64,000 bases of DNA from Dryomyza anilis (lineage: Eukaryota > Arthropoda > Insecta > Diptera > Dryomyzidae). Positions within the stretch are counted from its first letter, which is position 1. Every line of letters begins with the position of its first letter. A program made the position numbers and the translations under genes. Below are positions 22,740 to 34,989 of the stretch, in pieces. The stretch covers positions 8,222,630-8,286,629 of the forward strand of contig OX638131.1 in the NCBI GenBank assembly GCA_951804985.1, written 5' to 3'. Below the pieces are notes generated by a model, which made no database searches, had not been told where the DNA came from, and saw nothing but the letters and a program-made list of their open reading frames with translations.

Positions 22740-23240
22740 GTATTTGAATTCGTTCAGTGTATATTAGACTTCTGCACAAATGTATTTTAAACCAAATTCA
22801 AGATATTCAATTTATTTCAAGACATGCGCTGTCGCCTACACTATGCTTTTAATTCAAATGAATGTCTTGCACTAAACAACCAAGCACATGTAGTGTCAAA
22901 ACAAAACATATGTGCAGTGCAATGTCTGAAATGGTGTACACTAAAAATTAAGTATACTGAAATGCACTGAATTTTACTTTTTTTGTATAATTCTTACTCT
23001 AAGAATAAGAAAATAATATTTTATATACATTTTTTTATTTATCAAATAAATGTTTTTCATTATTTTTTTTTTTTTTTTGTAAAAATAAATATTTTTTGGA
23101 AATTAGTGTCATTTTGTAATTACTGTTGACACTACAAGACATTGAATGTCTTGACAATATTTGACACAATATGAAATATGACTGCCATTGCAAAATGCAA
23201 TAAATAGTGTATAGTGCAGTGGTGCACATTTTACAGAGGG
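22740..23240 (-). repeat. Inverted repeat block, right copy
   Basis: Minus-strand sequence contains ATTTTTAGTGTACACCATTT, TGCACTGCACATATG and TTTTGTTTTGACACTAC (from about 22970 downwards). At 23100-23180 it contains GTGTCAAATATTGTCAAGAC, ATTCAATGTCTTGTAG and AAAATGACAC. The order mirrors the block at 18985-19390. Confidence 0.65.
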
Positions 23241-23512
23241 AACTTCAAATACATTTATGGAAATGTCTCGAGTATAACACTACTCAACAAAGATTTTCAT
23301 ATTCTCATTCAATTCTAAAAAAAAAATATACAAATAGTAATATTAGCTTTAATTCGTATATTGAAATTAGTCCTGACAATTGAGAGAAAAATAACGACTC
23401 AAGTTTAATTGGACAACTAGTTTTGTGAAGTATTGTATTTTATTGATTATAAGAAGTGACAGAAAAGGGCCTAAAATTTGTACTGACATTTTTTTTTTAA
23501 ATATTATTGGGT

Positions 23513-23600
23513 GTGTGCGAATTCGACTAAATTGCTGACTAAACTATATTTAACGGCTTTTCATTCGATCGCCATTCGGTAACCGGTAATTGTTAAAATT
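23513..23600. repeat. Solitary end of the GGGTGTGTGCGAA family
   Basis: GGGTGTGTGCGAATTCGAC followed by TAAATTGCTGACTAAACTA copies the first part of the neighbouring palindromic element at 23668, then diverges. It is a truncated relative. Confidence 0.7.
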
Positions 23601-23667
23601 CATAATCAATTGATATCATATGTCTGTTTGCTGTCATCTAGTTTAGATCAATTTAATTTTATATTAA

Positions 23668-23864
23668 GGGTGTGTGCGAATTTGCCTAAATTGCTGACTA
23701 AACTAAATTTAGTCGGTAATGCAGTGTTCAACATTTCAATTTAGTACATTTTCGAGTAGACTACTCGAAAGTCTACTCGAAAATGTATTAAATGAAAAAG
23801 TCGAACACTGCATTACCGACCAAATTTAGTTTAGTCAGCAATTTAGGCAAATTCGCACACACCC
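23668..23864. mobile_element. Palindromic MITE flanked by TTAA
   Basis: A 197-bp near-perfect palindrome. Both ends begin GGGTGTGTGCGAATTTGCC and continue through TAAATTGCTGACTAAACTAA and CGGTAATGCAGTGTTC. TTAA lies immediately outside both ends (23664-23667 and 23865-23868), which fits piggyBac-type insertion. Symmetry continues beyond TTAA for about 15 bases (TTTAATTTTATA), so either the target was palindromic or the real ends are further out. Confidence 0.75.
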
Positions 23865-24192
23865 TTAATATAAAATTAAATTAGTATGCGGAGATTTATA
23901 GAGTAGGTAATTTTTCGTATTGAGTATTAAAATTCTAATACGGCCAATTTGAATGAAATACAAAATAGGGCCCATTAATGTGCTTTTGTAATTTCAAACT
24001 TAAATATTTTACAATAAACTCGAATGTTAAAATTCATAGGTACAAATTTTCAAAATTTAAATCATTTCAAATATATTTTACTGTATTGAAATCGAATTAA
24101 AATCGATGAAATATTCAATTTAAAATGCTCGAAATTTGGAACATGACTTATAAATATTAAATATTATTGATATATTAGATTAAACAATGAAT

Positions 24193-24458
24193 ATATCGTC
24201 GTTGTTGAACGAAAAGTCACCAAATACATTTTCAAAATGCCAAATATTCATTTACAAAATTCTTTATATATCTGTCATTTTTTTATCGATGTTCTCAATT
24301 TGCCAATTTACCACATGATAATAAAATGTACATCTGTCAATTGATATTTCAACCTTAAAAATGCATTAATTACTTTTTATAATATTAATCAACAAACTCG
24401 AAATTTAAGTTTTTCATAAAAATGTAGTTGGTGACTTTTCGTTTTACAACGACGATAT
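24193..24458. mobile_element. Foldback MITE with ATATCGTCGTTGT ends
   Basis: The left end ATATCGTCGTTGTTGAACG followed by AAAAGTCACCAA is inverted at the right end, whose complement reads ATATCGTCGTTGTAAAACG then AAAAGTCACCAA. The terminal repeats are about 31 bp with two mismatches. The 200-bp interior is non-coding. No target duplication could be assigned. Confidence 0.8.
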
Positions 24459-25450
24459 GACATTATTTATGTAAATTTTAATATTTGTTTTTAAATTATT
24501 TTTAGATTGATTATTTTTAATATTATTTTGATGCAATTACAAATAATATTAAATTTTTTTGAAATTGAAAATATAATTTAAAACATTGCGGCCCATTTAT
24601 AACACTGAATACAACCCTGCGTTGCCACTCTCAGGCACTCACCCACTCGAGCGCATATCGCATGCGATAAATGCTCAAGGTGAGCACAACAAACGGAAAC
24701 AACAATGGTGGCGCGCAACAAAGTCTGTCGGAAGATGCACTGAACATGCGGCGGTTCATATCGCCATGATTTGATGAGTGCTCGGCAAGGATTCCTTTGT
24801 GTGCAAATGTGACAAATAAAAAATATTTTATTTTCTGATTGTTTTTTATTTTTGTTTTTCATTTATTGCAAAATGATTTTTTATTTGCTTAAATTATTTT
24901 TGCAAAATACTTTGTCAAGTGGAGATTTTTAAAAAGTCTGCTGCACAATTAAGCAATTAATTTAAATGCAGCGCAGCAGTTGGTAGTCGATAATTTATGC
25001 AGACTAAACGGACGGACAGAGGAACGAAACCACAACAGCGATTAAGCCACGTTAGGCAGTGCATTTAATGCATCAATTTATTAAAAACCAAACAAATTAA
25101 TTTCCCTATAAATACAAACAAAAAAAAAAAAAACCAACCACTGCATGGCCATCATATGCGCCAAAGTGATGCCATAAACAATTTATTTAATTAACCTGCT
25201 CATTTTTGGCATAATTTAAATTATGCACCACATGCGCAAATTTGTCATCCAAAAATACGGTTTTTGAATTAATTTTTGTGTGGCGCTTGCAAAAGCTTAA
25301 TTGAATTATTTCGCATTGTTTGTTTAAAATATTGACAGAAACCACCAGCACCAAAACATTTAATATATTTTTAATTTATTTAAATCACAGCAATATGCAT
25401 TAATTAGAATGTGGACGAGTTAATGCAGTTTAGGTTGCAAGAGATTAGGT
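24459..25450. other. Noncoding stretch
   Basis: Overlapping short frames on both strands at 24578-24862 lie in a more GC-balanced patch, but neither resembles a known protein. AT-rich sequence with a poly(A) run near 25120 fills the rest. Confidence 0.35.
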
Positions 25451-26146
25451 TTCATTAAAAATTCAATTTTTCACTAAAAATTTAATTTTTCACTAAAAAT
25501 TCAATTTTTCACTAAAAATTCAATTTTTCACTAAAAATTCAATTTTTCACTAAAAATTCAATTTTTTACTAAAAATTCAATTTTTTCACTAAAAATTCAA
25601 TTTTTCACTAAAAATTCAATTTTTCACTAAAAATTCAATTTTTCACTAAAAATTCAATTTTTCACTAAAAATTCAATTTTTCACTAAAAATTCAAATTTT
25701 CGATAAAAATTAAATTTTTCACTAAAAATTCAATTTTTCACTAAAAATTCAAATTTTCACTAAAAATTCAAATTTTCACTAAAAATTCAAATTTTCACTA
25801 AAAATTCAAATTTTCAAAAAAAATTCAATTTTTCACTAAAAATTCAATTTTTCACTAAAAATTAAATTTTTCACTAAAAATTAAATTTTTCACTAAAAAT
25901 TCAATTTTTCACTAAAAATTTAATTTTTCACCAAAAATTTAATTTTTCACTAAAAATTAAATTTTTCATTAACAATTAAATTTTTCACTTAAAAGTTCAA
26001 TTTTTCACTAAAAATTCAAATTTTCACTAAAAATTCAAATTTTCACTAAAAATTCAATTTTTCACTAAAAATTCAATTTTTCACTAAAAATTCAATTTTT
26101 CACTAAAAATTCAATTTTTCACTAAAAATTCAATTTTTCACTAAAA
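25451..26146. repeat. 19-bp minisatellite array 2
   Basis: Same unit as at 8937-10205 (CACTAAAAATTCAATTTTT), here about 36 copies and more homogeneous. Variants are mostly ATTCAAATTTTC or AAATTAAATTTTT. Confidence 0.95.
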
Positions 26147-26889
26147 ATAAAGTACAAATCAGACTTAAATAAAATTAAAAACAAAAATAGCAAAACTTGC
26201 TCAAAACTTTCCACACTGATAACATCAACTGACACACCTTATTATGTAGGTGTCATAAACATACTTTTTACATACAACAAACATATAAAATAAAAAAGAT
26301 AAAAAAAGAAAATATAAAAATTACCCTCATTCTTTTGAATTGAGGATGAACATAAAAAAGGAACTTGTGCCACCTGGCTGTCGCTGAAGCCTAACGTTAT
26401 GCTTTGGTTGACACAAGAAATGACAAGAAATTTAACATTGAAAGTTGATATGCACGAGGGCGCACACAAACACACACAGCGGTAACACACACACACACAA
26501 TTTACAAAACACACACACACACACAGCCAGATACAAAACACAAATTTGTAAACCCACTTGGAATTGTCATCAGTCATGCATCAATGGTGTCCCGATGTCA
26601 GGTCAGGAACATCGATGACCTTAGCATAACAAATCATTAACGATGTCAGGTACACGGAGAAAAATAAACTTTTTAAACTGGAGACTTCTTTAATAGCAGA
26701 ATTTCACTTATATCAATAAAATGCTACAAATAAAAAATAAAAAAATTACTTAAATTTAATTAATTTTTGAAGGTTAGCTTTGAAATTAAACTCCGCATAC
26801 AAGAATAATTGCTCTTAGTTACTATTTTGAAACCTAAGAACATAATTTCTGCATATCAACAATAATTGCTCTTAATTACTTTCGACATA
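26147..26889. other. Noncoding stretch with CA microsatellite
   Basis: Interrupted (CA)n at 26463-26525. ACACGGAGAAAAATAAAC at about 26653 resembles the CACAGAAAAAAAA ends of other MITEs in this window. No gene is seen. Confidence 0.4.
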
Positions 26890-27305
26890 TCGTCATTATC
26901 ATTCCCAAAGGGCGAATGTGTAATTTTTGACATTTACGTTTTTTACATTTTTGAATGTAGTATATACTGTAAAGTTCATAATTGTTTATTTTTATAGCAC
27001 CTATCGATCGGCATCATTATTTAGAAATAAACATTTTTCTTGCAAATAACAAATATTCGAAAAATTATTTTTAAATAATGAATGCTGCTTTAATAACAAA
27101 CAATTAATTGCTATAAACCACAATTTTATCTTGTACCAATAAAAAGTTATCACAAAAAAACGAAGAGATTCGCCCTTTTAGCATAACAAGATTTTCATTT
27201 TTTCGAAAAAAAAGATAACTTCTTATTGGTACAGGATATAATAGTAATGTAAAGGCATTCATTTTTAGTTTTTTAAGCACCTATCAATTGTCATCATTCG
27301 TTGAT
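26890..27305. repeat. GGGCGAAT/CACCTATCGAT palindromic repeat, copy A
   Basis: Contains CCAAAGGGCGAAT, AGCACCTATCGATCGGCATC, ATTATTTAGAAATAAAC, then the inverted half ending in TCGCCCTTTTAGCATAACAAG. A second partial unit follows at 27220-27305 (TTATTGGTACAGGATATAAT, AAGCACCTATC). Related copies lie at 39875, 45628, 45955 and 57140. Confidence 0.7.
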
Positions 27306-28127
27306 CAAAGACATTAATGTTGTCTAGGATTCATCATTGATGCTCTCGTCATCAACGAATTGAATTTCTACTGGGAAAATATAGTGATGGTAACAATACA
27401 ACCAAACATTTAGGTTAGAATTTGAAGCTAACTTGACACGACAATGCTTTATATTTGTGACTGACTTTCTTTCTTTAGGACGGCCGTTTGGTTTTTCTGT
27501 CCCTTCAACTGTTTGTCCCTTCATATGGCTCTGCGTCTGACCTTTCGCCTGTTTCTCCGTCTCTCCGTCAACGCTGACAGAGACGTTTGCCTTGATAATT
27601 ATGCGATTTTAGACCCGATGTTACTAAGAATTACATTACGATGTGATGCCACGCACATCATGTTGCTGATGAAACTGCGGATAATGAGCAGCAACATTGT
27701 CGATGTTGTCGTTCTAGATGTTAGTCGTTTATTAAATATTTTTTCTGACATAGTTTGTAGATGTTTAGTTCGTTATTGAATGCGTTGTCTTTAAGAATGG
27801 TACGCAATTGGGTGATTTTTAAAAAATAAGCTCTTTAAAAATTGGACTTTAAGATAGTTGTTGGATCTCGTAATGTTAGAGGGTTATTAAAAGTGTAGAG
27901 GTCATTTAAAGTTGAATGATTTTAAAGAATTGCTGTATCGTAAATGCTAATGGTTTTGGAGTTTGTTGATCTTTTATAGTTAAAGGGTCCTAAATTGGAT
28001 GGTCTAAAAGAATATATTGTAATCGACAATGCTACGAGATTGACCTTTTTCTCTTATCGATCTTTTCTCTTATTTTTATAAATCGGAGGTAATATCTTAC
28101 AGAATTGGTGAGTTTGAGATTTTTATG
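27306..28127. other. Noncoding stretch
   Basis: Mixed-composition DNA. An 88-residue plus frame at 27513-27779 is not recognised and shows no motif. No RNA or repeat is identified. Confidence 0.35.
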
Positions 28128-28412
28128 TTTTTTTTTTTCCAAATTAACAAACGCTCAGTGAATGCACTTTTATTCATGCACAGTGTTGATCGTTGGAAAG
28201 GATGATAGTTTAAATGGAGGGATAAAAGATGGGTAATGTCGGTAGATGTTTTTTTCAAATCCAGATATTGAAAATATCGGAAAACCAGAAGCAGGGAGAT
28301 TGTTCCACAAACGTATCTGAGAAAGAATTATCTTATAATACGTGGTTCTGTTGAGAGCCGAGAAAACTAAGAAGGGGTCAGCTTTGTTCGAATCAACAAA
28401 ACAAAAACACAC
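28128..28412 (-). mobile_element. 5'-truncated Jockey-like retrotransposon 3' end, copy 2
   Basis: The minus-strand frame shows KADPFLVFSALNRTTYYK and IRLWNNLPASGFP, typical of the C-terminus of Jockey-clade ORF2. The tail AATCAACACTGTG, TGAGCGTTTGTTAATTTGG and poly(A) (T-run at 28128-28138) matches copy 1 at 13046-13280. Upstream reverse transcriptase sequence is absent, so it is a truncated dead insertion. Confidence 0.8.
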
Positions 28413-28749
28413 GCACCTCCAAGCACAAAATAGACAAAGCTTTTTGTTTGTTTCTTTTTTCTTCGCTACGCTAGAATCGTTCGTCGTCCGACTATGTGTG
28501 TTCTGATACTGTTTTCTTACATCACTTGTTGAGTGTCAGAGGAAAAATGAAGATGCGTTGTTTTTGTCGCTACGATAGCGTAATTTGTGAAGCAATAAAA
28601 TTTAATATTTTTAATTTTCTTTTATGTATAAGTTTTTTGTGAATAGTAAAATCGTAATGTTTTTCTTAATTTAAGTTCTATTGCATTATTACATTTTATT
28701 TATAAAATAAAAAATATATTTTTAATATAAAACATTTCAACAGTGTTTA
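28413..28749. other. Noncoding stretch
   Basis: AT-rich sequence with a GC-balanced patch at 28470-28580. Nothing is recognised. Confidence 0.3.
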
Positions 28750-29170
28750 ACATTTGACTACTATTTCTTTTGTTTATTTTTTTTGTTTCGCATATATTCT
28801 GCTACTTTTCAAAGTCCGGCAACAAAAAATGAGAATCCAACAACACAGCGTTCAAGGTTGTGATCGAATTTTTCGCTGGAAATTTTGTATACAACAAACA
28901 AAGCTCGTATGTGTTGTTGTACTTAAAGTGTTTGTTGTCAGATGGATGGCTGTAAACTAAAGTCAATCTCGTTGCCTTAACTGTCAAAAGTAATCTCATT
29001 TTCGATTTTAGAGACAAGTTCGAGTAAGATTTTAAATTGTATGTCAGTATCACTAGACTTTTTATTATTTTTTTATTTAATTGGTTTATTTCTTGTGTTA
29101 CTAAAATATGTATATATTTTTTGTTCAAGATATTAAAAATATGGACATAAAGTAACTTTAGCACAAAACC
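28750..29170 (+). repeat. Dispersed repeat, copy 1 of a pair
   Basis: Shares with 48280-48780, in the same orientation, a series of blocks: TTTGTTT..CATATAT..GCT, CAACAA..AAATG.GAAT, GGAAATTTTGTATACAACAA, TGTTGTTGTACTTAAAG against GTTGTTGTTGCCAAATG, ATGGCTGTA, and further downstream TTCTTGTGTTACTAAAATA and ACATAAAGTAAC. Short frames in both copies encode similar peptides (KMRIQQH and FRWKFCIQQ here; KMRIKHH and VDWKFCVQQ there), but this may simply reflect DNA homology. Confidence 0.6.
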
Positions 29171-29764
29171 CAAAATCAAAACTAAAGCCTAACTTAGAAC
29201 CGGTTTCGTTTAGGTTTCTGTCCTTGGCTTTGAATATGAGTGTTGTAAACGGTTAGAAAACCGAGGCACTTGGCCGCTTTTTTCATCACATCAAATATAT
29301 AGGTCACATTGAATTGATATTCCTGTAATCTGTAGTTGGTGCACCTTTATAATATGGTAGGGTTTGAGAATTTTACTATTACATAGGAGTTAATATTTTA
29401 TAAATACTAAAACATTGGGATATCATTTAAAAAAAATGAAGTTTAGTGCTTAATGTAAGCAAAATATCAGCACATCCCGACTTCCGATCGAAATTGTATT
29501 AATTCATTACAATTCGATCAAATTTGTTTTATACTGTTTCAGAAATCGATTTTTCAATACAAAGTAAAAGTTTTTTAATCGATTGCAACCCGATTAAGTA
29601 TTATGAAAACAATTCAAAACGATTAATATTGTCAAATATTTGAATTTCCAATGGAAAATATTAATTATGATTTAAATATCGATAATCCAAAACTAATCGA
29701 AAGCTACGATATGGGGAGCACTTTAAATAAAATTTCGATCATTATCCGCGACAAATTTGTTGGC
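29171..29764. other. Noncoding stretch
   Basis: No gene or repeat recognised. Confidence 0.3.
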
Positions 29765-29845
29765 ATTTTTCTGGAATATTTCGGGCATATTTCGGGCATT
29801 TTTCGGGCATATTTCGGGCATATTTCGAGCATATTTCCGGCAAAC
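29765..29845. repeat. 11-bp minisatellite (CATATTTCGGG)n
   Basis: About six to seven units of CATATTTCGGG with variants (CATTTTTCGGG, CATATTTCGAG). Confidence 0.85.
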
Positions 29846-31991
29846 TCACAGATAAATAGAATAATTTGGGAAGTGTATAGCAGATTGAAAATGTTTGTGG
29901 AACTTTTATGGCGGATTTACGCCATATTTGGGGAACAGGCAGAGATCAGACTGTCGAGGAAATGTTTCTAAACTTCCTCGGTCCTGCCAACAATTTTGTC
30001 TGGCGATTTTATGCATGTCACTGGGTAATGTGTGAAACATTACCATTTTGATTTTCTAAATATTTCATGATATTTTAAAATGTTCTTTTAAAAATTTGTT
30101 GGAGGTTTGAAGTTTGTTATTTTATTAGAAAAAAGTCGAAAATGTTACTACATCTTTTTGGCACAATTACAACTAGTTTCGACAGTAAAATATATATGTT
30201 TTTTGTTTACAGATAGATTGCGTGCCATCCGTCTAAAAATTATACGTTGTTGCGTAAAGTCAATTAATCTCTACACACAACAAACAGCACAAAATACATA
30301 AAAAAAGAATAGAGAACTATTTTATCACTTTACGTTGTGTTTTGTTGCGTTACGTTACTTTACGTTGCGTTACGTTACGTTGAGTTCTACTCTGCGCTGT
30401 TGCTAAAAATGATTTGTTGCTGATGAAATGAAAAATCAGCACAGTTGGTAGCACAATTATTTTTAGTCGAGTGGTTTTGCGTTGAAATGTGCTGGAGTGT
30501 TGGGTGGCATTTTGTAGGTATAACTGACGAAATGACGGGTCGGTCGTTGCTTCCCACAGGCGCAGTGACTGTTGGCGTGCGTCCCACTACTAGAGAGCAC
30601 GCCGCCCAGGTGACTGAGCAGTCGTTGTGAATTCGGCAAACGAAGCTAATTGGTATTTCGTATAATTAATCATTTAAATGAGTGCTCAAACATATTGATT
30701 TTTTTATATTTTGTGGTGTCAAAAAATGTTCATTATTTAATGGAACTAACGAAAAAAAAAAGGTTTTTACTACTTATGCCTAATATGTCCTAAATTGGGG
30801 CTTAAGAGCTTTTTAAAAATAGTATTTTTTAACTTAAAAAAAAAACCTCATTAACAAATAAAATTCAATCGAACATAAAACATGTTGAAGTCTACAGATT
30901 TCGGCATGTTCGAACTTTCGATTAAAAGTATGTGCCTCTTTCTGTATTTCGAAATGAAAGCCTTGATAGACGAAAGTGAAGTAATTTCTAATTAATTTCA
31001 AAGTTTTTAAAGTCAAGTTAAATGAATTCAAAATTTGTGTGACGAAATCTTGACGTAATATTTTCCTTTCGTCATTCGTTTTGAAATACAGATAGAATTT
31101 TTCAAATTTTCTTTTTTTTTTTTTTGTTTTCGAGTCGATTTTTAAATATACAATAAATATATTACAATCGAATTCAATCCACTCATTTTTATTCTCAAAT
31201 ATTGAAATTTCGATCGAATGTGAATTTCAGAACATCCGCGCTATATATAGTCAATTTTAATTGTCTATATTTAATACAAGTTTATAATACACACTATTTT
31301 AAATATTGAAAGCATACATTTTGCTGTAATTTATTTTTTAAATATATTTCCATTTCGCTCTTGACCAAAATGATTATAAAACGCCACATTCTACTCATTC
31401 ACGCAACATCTACTTCAAAAGTTTAATCATTCTATTTTTAAATACAATAAAAACATTTTTAATTGGATTTTAGCATGTTTTGATTGATGTTAAATGTTCA
31501 GATTATAAATATTAAATGTTTTTATTTCGTAATTAAATAATTTCGAAAATGATTTTAAAACATGAACGAACAAAATACATAATTTCTTAGAAATTCAAAC
31601 GTAAAACATGCAGAATTTAATTGAAATTATTCATTTCATTATTATATGGCATGGTTCCATTCTAGCATTAGGGAATTTTAAATAATTTCTATTTTATAAG
31701 TTAACAAATAAAACGTAATTTCACCGTCCGTCATACTCGTAAAATTAAAACTTACCAAAAACTTATAAAAAATATGTTAAGTGCTCTGCGAAAAACATGA
31801 TCAATTTGAATATTTCATAACGATTATAGTGATTTTAGTATCGATTGAATGATAATTTAAAAATCATTCGAATATCGTTTTAGATTTTAAATTGCATTTA
31901 ATACTTTTAACAATATTAATATATATTGTGCAGAAAATGTACATAACTTGGAAAGAAAATGGTTTTGCAATATACGGAGGTATGAAAGTAT
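29846..31991. other. Noncoding stretch with pentamer run
   Basis: Contains a (TTACG)n-like run at 30330-30382 and a GC-balanced patch at 30440-30640 whose overlapping frames on both strands are not recognised. Simple AT-rich DNA from 30660 to 31990. Confidence 0.35.
30330..30382. repeat. Pentamer repeat (CGTTA/CGTTG)n
   Basis: Imperfect pentamer units, CGTTA, CGTTG and CGTTT, in tandem. Confidence 0.75.
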
Positions 31992-32542
31992 ACACAGAAA
32001 AAAAATGTACATCATATTGATGAATTCCGTTCTTCAAATCATGATTCATTGTATTGAAGAGTCATTCATAATAATATTAATAACTAACGACAGCAATGTT
32101 ATTAATGGGGTGATAAATATGATGACATTTTTTTCCAACATTTTTTTTTTACGAAAAAAAAAAAAATCAATTTTTTTTTTGAAAAACAAAATTCAAAAAA
32201 AAAATTCAAAAATTTTTTCTGTTATTTTTTAAATAACATTTTCACAACAACACTTTTTTTCGAATTATTTTCTAAAAAAAGAAATTATATTCAAAAATTC
32301 GTAAAAAAATATTATATTCATAAATATTATGAACAAATTCATCAATATGACGATTCAAATTCATTGTATTGAATATTTCGTTCTTCACTATGGTGTTCGA
32401 TAGTATGAATAATTTCATATATGTAATGAATCAGTATGTCATTTAATGAACAGTGGTATCAATATGATGAAGCTGGTAGTTGGTGAAAAAATTCATAATA
32501 ATTATGAATAAATTCATCATATTGAAGCATTTTTTTCTGCGT
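31992..32542. mobile_element. MITE with ACACAGAAAAAAAATG ends
   Basis: The left end ACACAGAAAAAAAATG followed by CATCATATTGATGAATT is mirrored at the right end, whose complement reads ACGCAGAAAAAAATG then CTTCAATATGATGAATTT. Many inner CATAATATTATGAAT dyads follow. TA lies just outside both ends, consistent with a TA duplication. No coding capacity. Confidence 0.65.
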
Positions 32543-32569
32543 ACGGAGTAATACGAAATTGTTATGGTA

Positions 32570-33000
32570 AAGAATTGTCTCTGGGAATAATTTTTTCGAA
32601 TTGTTACTGGGAAGAATTGTCTCTGGAAAGAATAGTTAAGGTCTCTGGCATGAATTGTCTGGGGAATAATAGAGGTAGGGAAGAATTGATTATGAAAAAA
32701 AGACTGTCACTTGAAGTATTGTTTGGCGAAAAATTATCTCAGAGAAGTATTGCCTGGGAAAAACAATCTCTGGAACGTACTGTCCTGTGGAAGAATTTTG
32801 TCCTGAAAGAATTGTCCGCAGTTTACTTGGCCTTGGTGAAATTATTACACGGAAGAATCGTCACGGTTAATAATAGTTTTTGGATGAATTGTACAGGGAT
32901 AAATTGTTATATAAATAATTGTATCGGGTAAAAATTGCTTTGGGGTAGAAATGTCTAGGTGAGGAATTGTTTCATTGTCTCGAAAAAATTGTCTCGGCCA
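32570..33000. repeat. Degenerate GAATTGTCTCTGG minisatellite, left part
   Basis: Units such as GAATTGTCTCTGGGAA and GAAGAATTGTCTCTGGAAAG recur with a loose period of about 15-20 bases. The array continues at 33440-33660 beyond an inserted element. Confidence 0.75.
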
Positions 33001-33001
33001 T

Positions 33002-33437
33002 AGCTGCCAACTTTGTCAGATAAATCTATTTAGACAGATTTTTTTAATTGCCGGTAGATAAAAGTTATCTGATCAGATTTTTTAATTCCGTGTAAGATTT
33101 TTCTTACAAAAAAGATTTTTTTTTATTTTCATACAGATTTTTTTATGTTTTTTTTTTATATCCTAGTTTCATTTTTTAAATACAACGAACTTTAAATATT
33201 ATATTTTAAGAAAAATGTGATGAATTTTAATATTTTTTATTAAATTATTTTTAGCAAATTATTTTTAACTAAATTTTTTCGAGTTTTTATCTATTTCAGT
33301 TTTTTTGTGAGATTTTTTAATGCATGAGTTTTTTGTGGGATTTTTTAATGGCTGATAGATTGCAAAAATCTGTCAATAGATTTTTTAATTATTGCTGTAA
33401 GAAAAACAGATTTTTATCAGAATTTAGGTTGGCAGCT
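33002..33437. mobile_element. Foldback MITE inserted in minisatellite
   Basis: The left end AGCTGCCAACTTTGTCAGAT and the right end (complement AGCTGCCAACCTAAATTCTG) are inverted. Internal AGATTTTTTTAAT units are repeated in both directions. It splits the GAATTGTCTC array into two parts. AGCTGCCAAC-type ends are seen in hAT-like MITEs, but no 8-bp duplication could be confirmed. Confidence 0.65.
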
Positions 33438-33439
33438 GT

Positions 33440-33660
33440 GCACTCATTCAGGGAACAATTCTCTTGTCTCTGGAAAGAATTGTTTCGCGGTATAAATGTC
33501 TCGGAATGAATTGTCGGTGTATAATTGTTTTGGGTGGTGTATAAGGAAGAGCAATCCGGGAAAGAATTGGCTCGATGAAGAATTGTCCCGTGTGATGAAT
33601 TGTCCAGGTTAGAATTGTCTGGGGTATGAGCTATTTGGGGCAGAATAATTATGAAATGAA
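33440..33660. repeat. Degenerate GAATTGTCTCTGG minisatellite, right part
   Basis: Continues the array of 32570-33000 with units such as AACAATTCTCTTGTCTCTGG and AGAATTGTCTGGGG. Confidence 0.65.
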
Positions 33661-34989
33661 ATAATCACGGCGCCCAAAAATATCGAATATTGTTCCTGAT
33701 TCCAAGATAATTTTTTCTTATCTATCAAAATGAGAAATGTTATTCATTATATAAAATTATGAATATATATTCCAATTTTTCGTTAAACATATAATGAAAT
33801 AAAAATAGATTTTTTTCATTCACGATGAATTCTACTTAAATTTTAGAAGCTTATTTCTATGCTTGTACCTCTATAAGGACAATTTATACACAAGTTTTTG
33901 TATTTAATATCAACAAAAAAAAAAGTCTATACTAACTCATAAAATTTTTAAACTATTATTTGATTTTCCAAGTAGGTACTTGGGTTTATCTGTTTTTATA
34001 ATAATTTTGAAGTTTGCTGATACATTTTCAGCGCTCTTTAAATTTCTATTATTAATGCAAGAACTAATATTTGAAAATTTTCATTTTATTCTTGTTATTA
34101 TTGACTTAGTTTTATGATTACCATGAACAAACAACAGAATTCATGCAGTGCCTTGCTCTTCAATGAATTGGAAGAAATTTACGCAACTTTTGCAGAGACT
34201 TTTCCAGCTCTGCTGCTGTGTGTTTTCTCAAGACTTTGTCGCATGGTTTTAATTTATGAAAATACTATGTACCACATATTTTCATTGAATTTTCTATTTT
34301 CTTCGGAGTTTTGCTGGCACAAACCGCAAGCACTCAAGCATGAAGTGCAAACTGATTAAACATTAAGATTTTGCACAACCGACTAAGCGATTGTGTAGAT
34401 GTCTGGGTGATAAAATGTTTGGGGTTTCGTTATTATGAGGAGGGTTTTGTTAAATAGAGTGGGGTGTCATATTTAGGTAGGGTGTCATATAAAAGAGCTT
34501 ATGGCGCATTTAACCCATTAACGGCTATTGGATAAAATAATACCAAAAAGTAGACATATCTTAGATAAAATATAGCTAGATCCAGGTGAGTGGTATTGCG
34601 AATTGGTTTTTGTGATCAGATAGCGCAAGGATTTGACTAGTTCAAGATCATTTATCATATCATGTCAAAACATATTATAATGCCTTTGGAGAGTAAGTCA
34701 AAACTAAGCAAACTTTACAAAGTCGGAAAATTGGCATGGATATTAGGGTTGAGCAATTGTATATGGTATGTTTTTTTATATACGAAATTAGGTGCGGAAT
34801 CGATTTTAAGAGAAAAACTTAAAGAGGTTAGGCAGTTCGGTATTCATACTTCGGGTCCACAGTAGTTTTCAAATTTGATGCAGTTATAAAAAAGGACCAA
34901 AATTCACTGTTATTGTAAATTTCAACCTAATATTTTAACGGCGTCATATCAATTAGACTAAGTTCAATTCAATTCAAATTAAATTAAAA
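33661..34989. other. Noncoding stretch
   Basis: AT-rich sequence. Plus frames at 34114-34359 and 34662-34865 are not recognised. TTAACCCATTAACGG at 34510-34524 may be the left end of a larger element (see findings). Confidence 0.35.
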
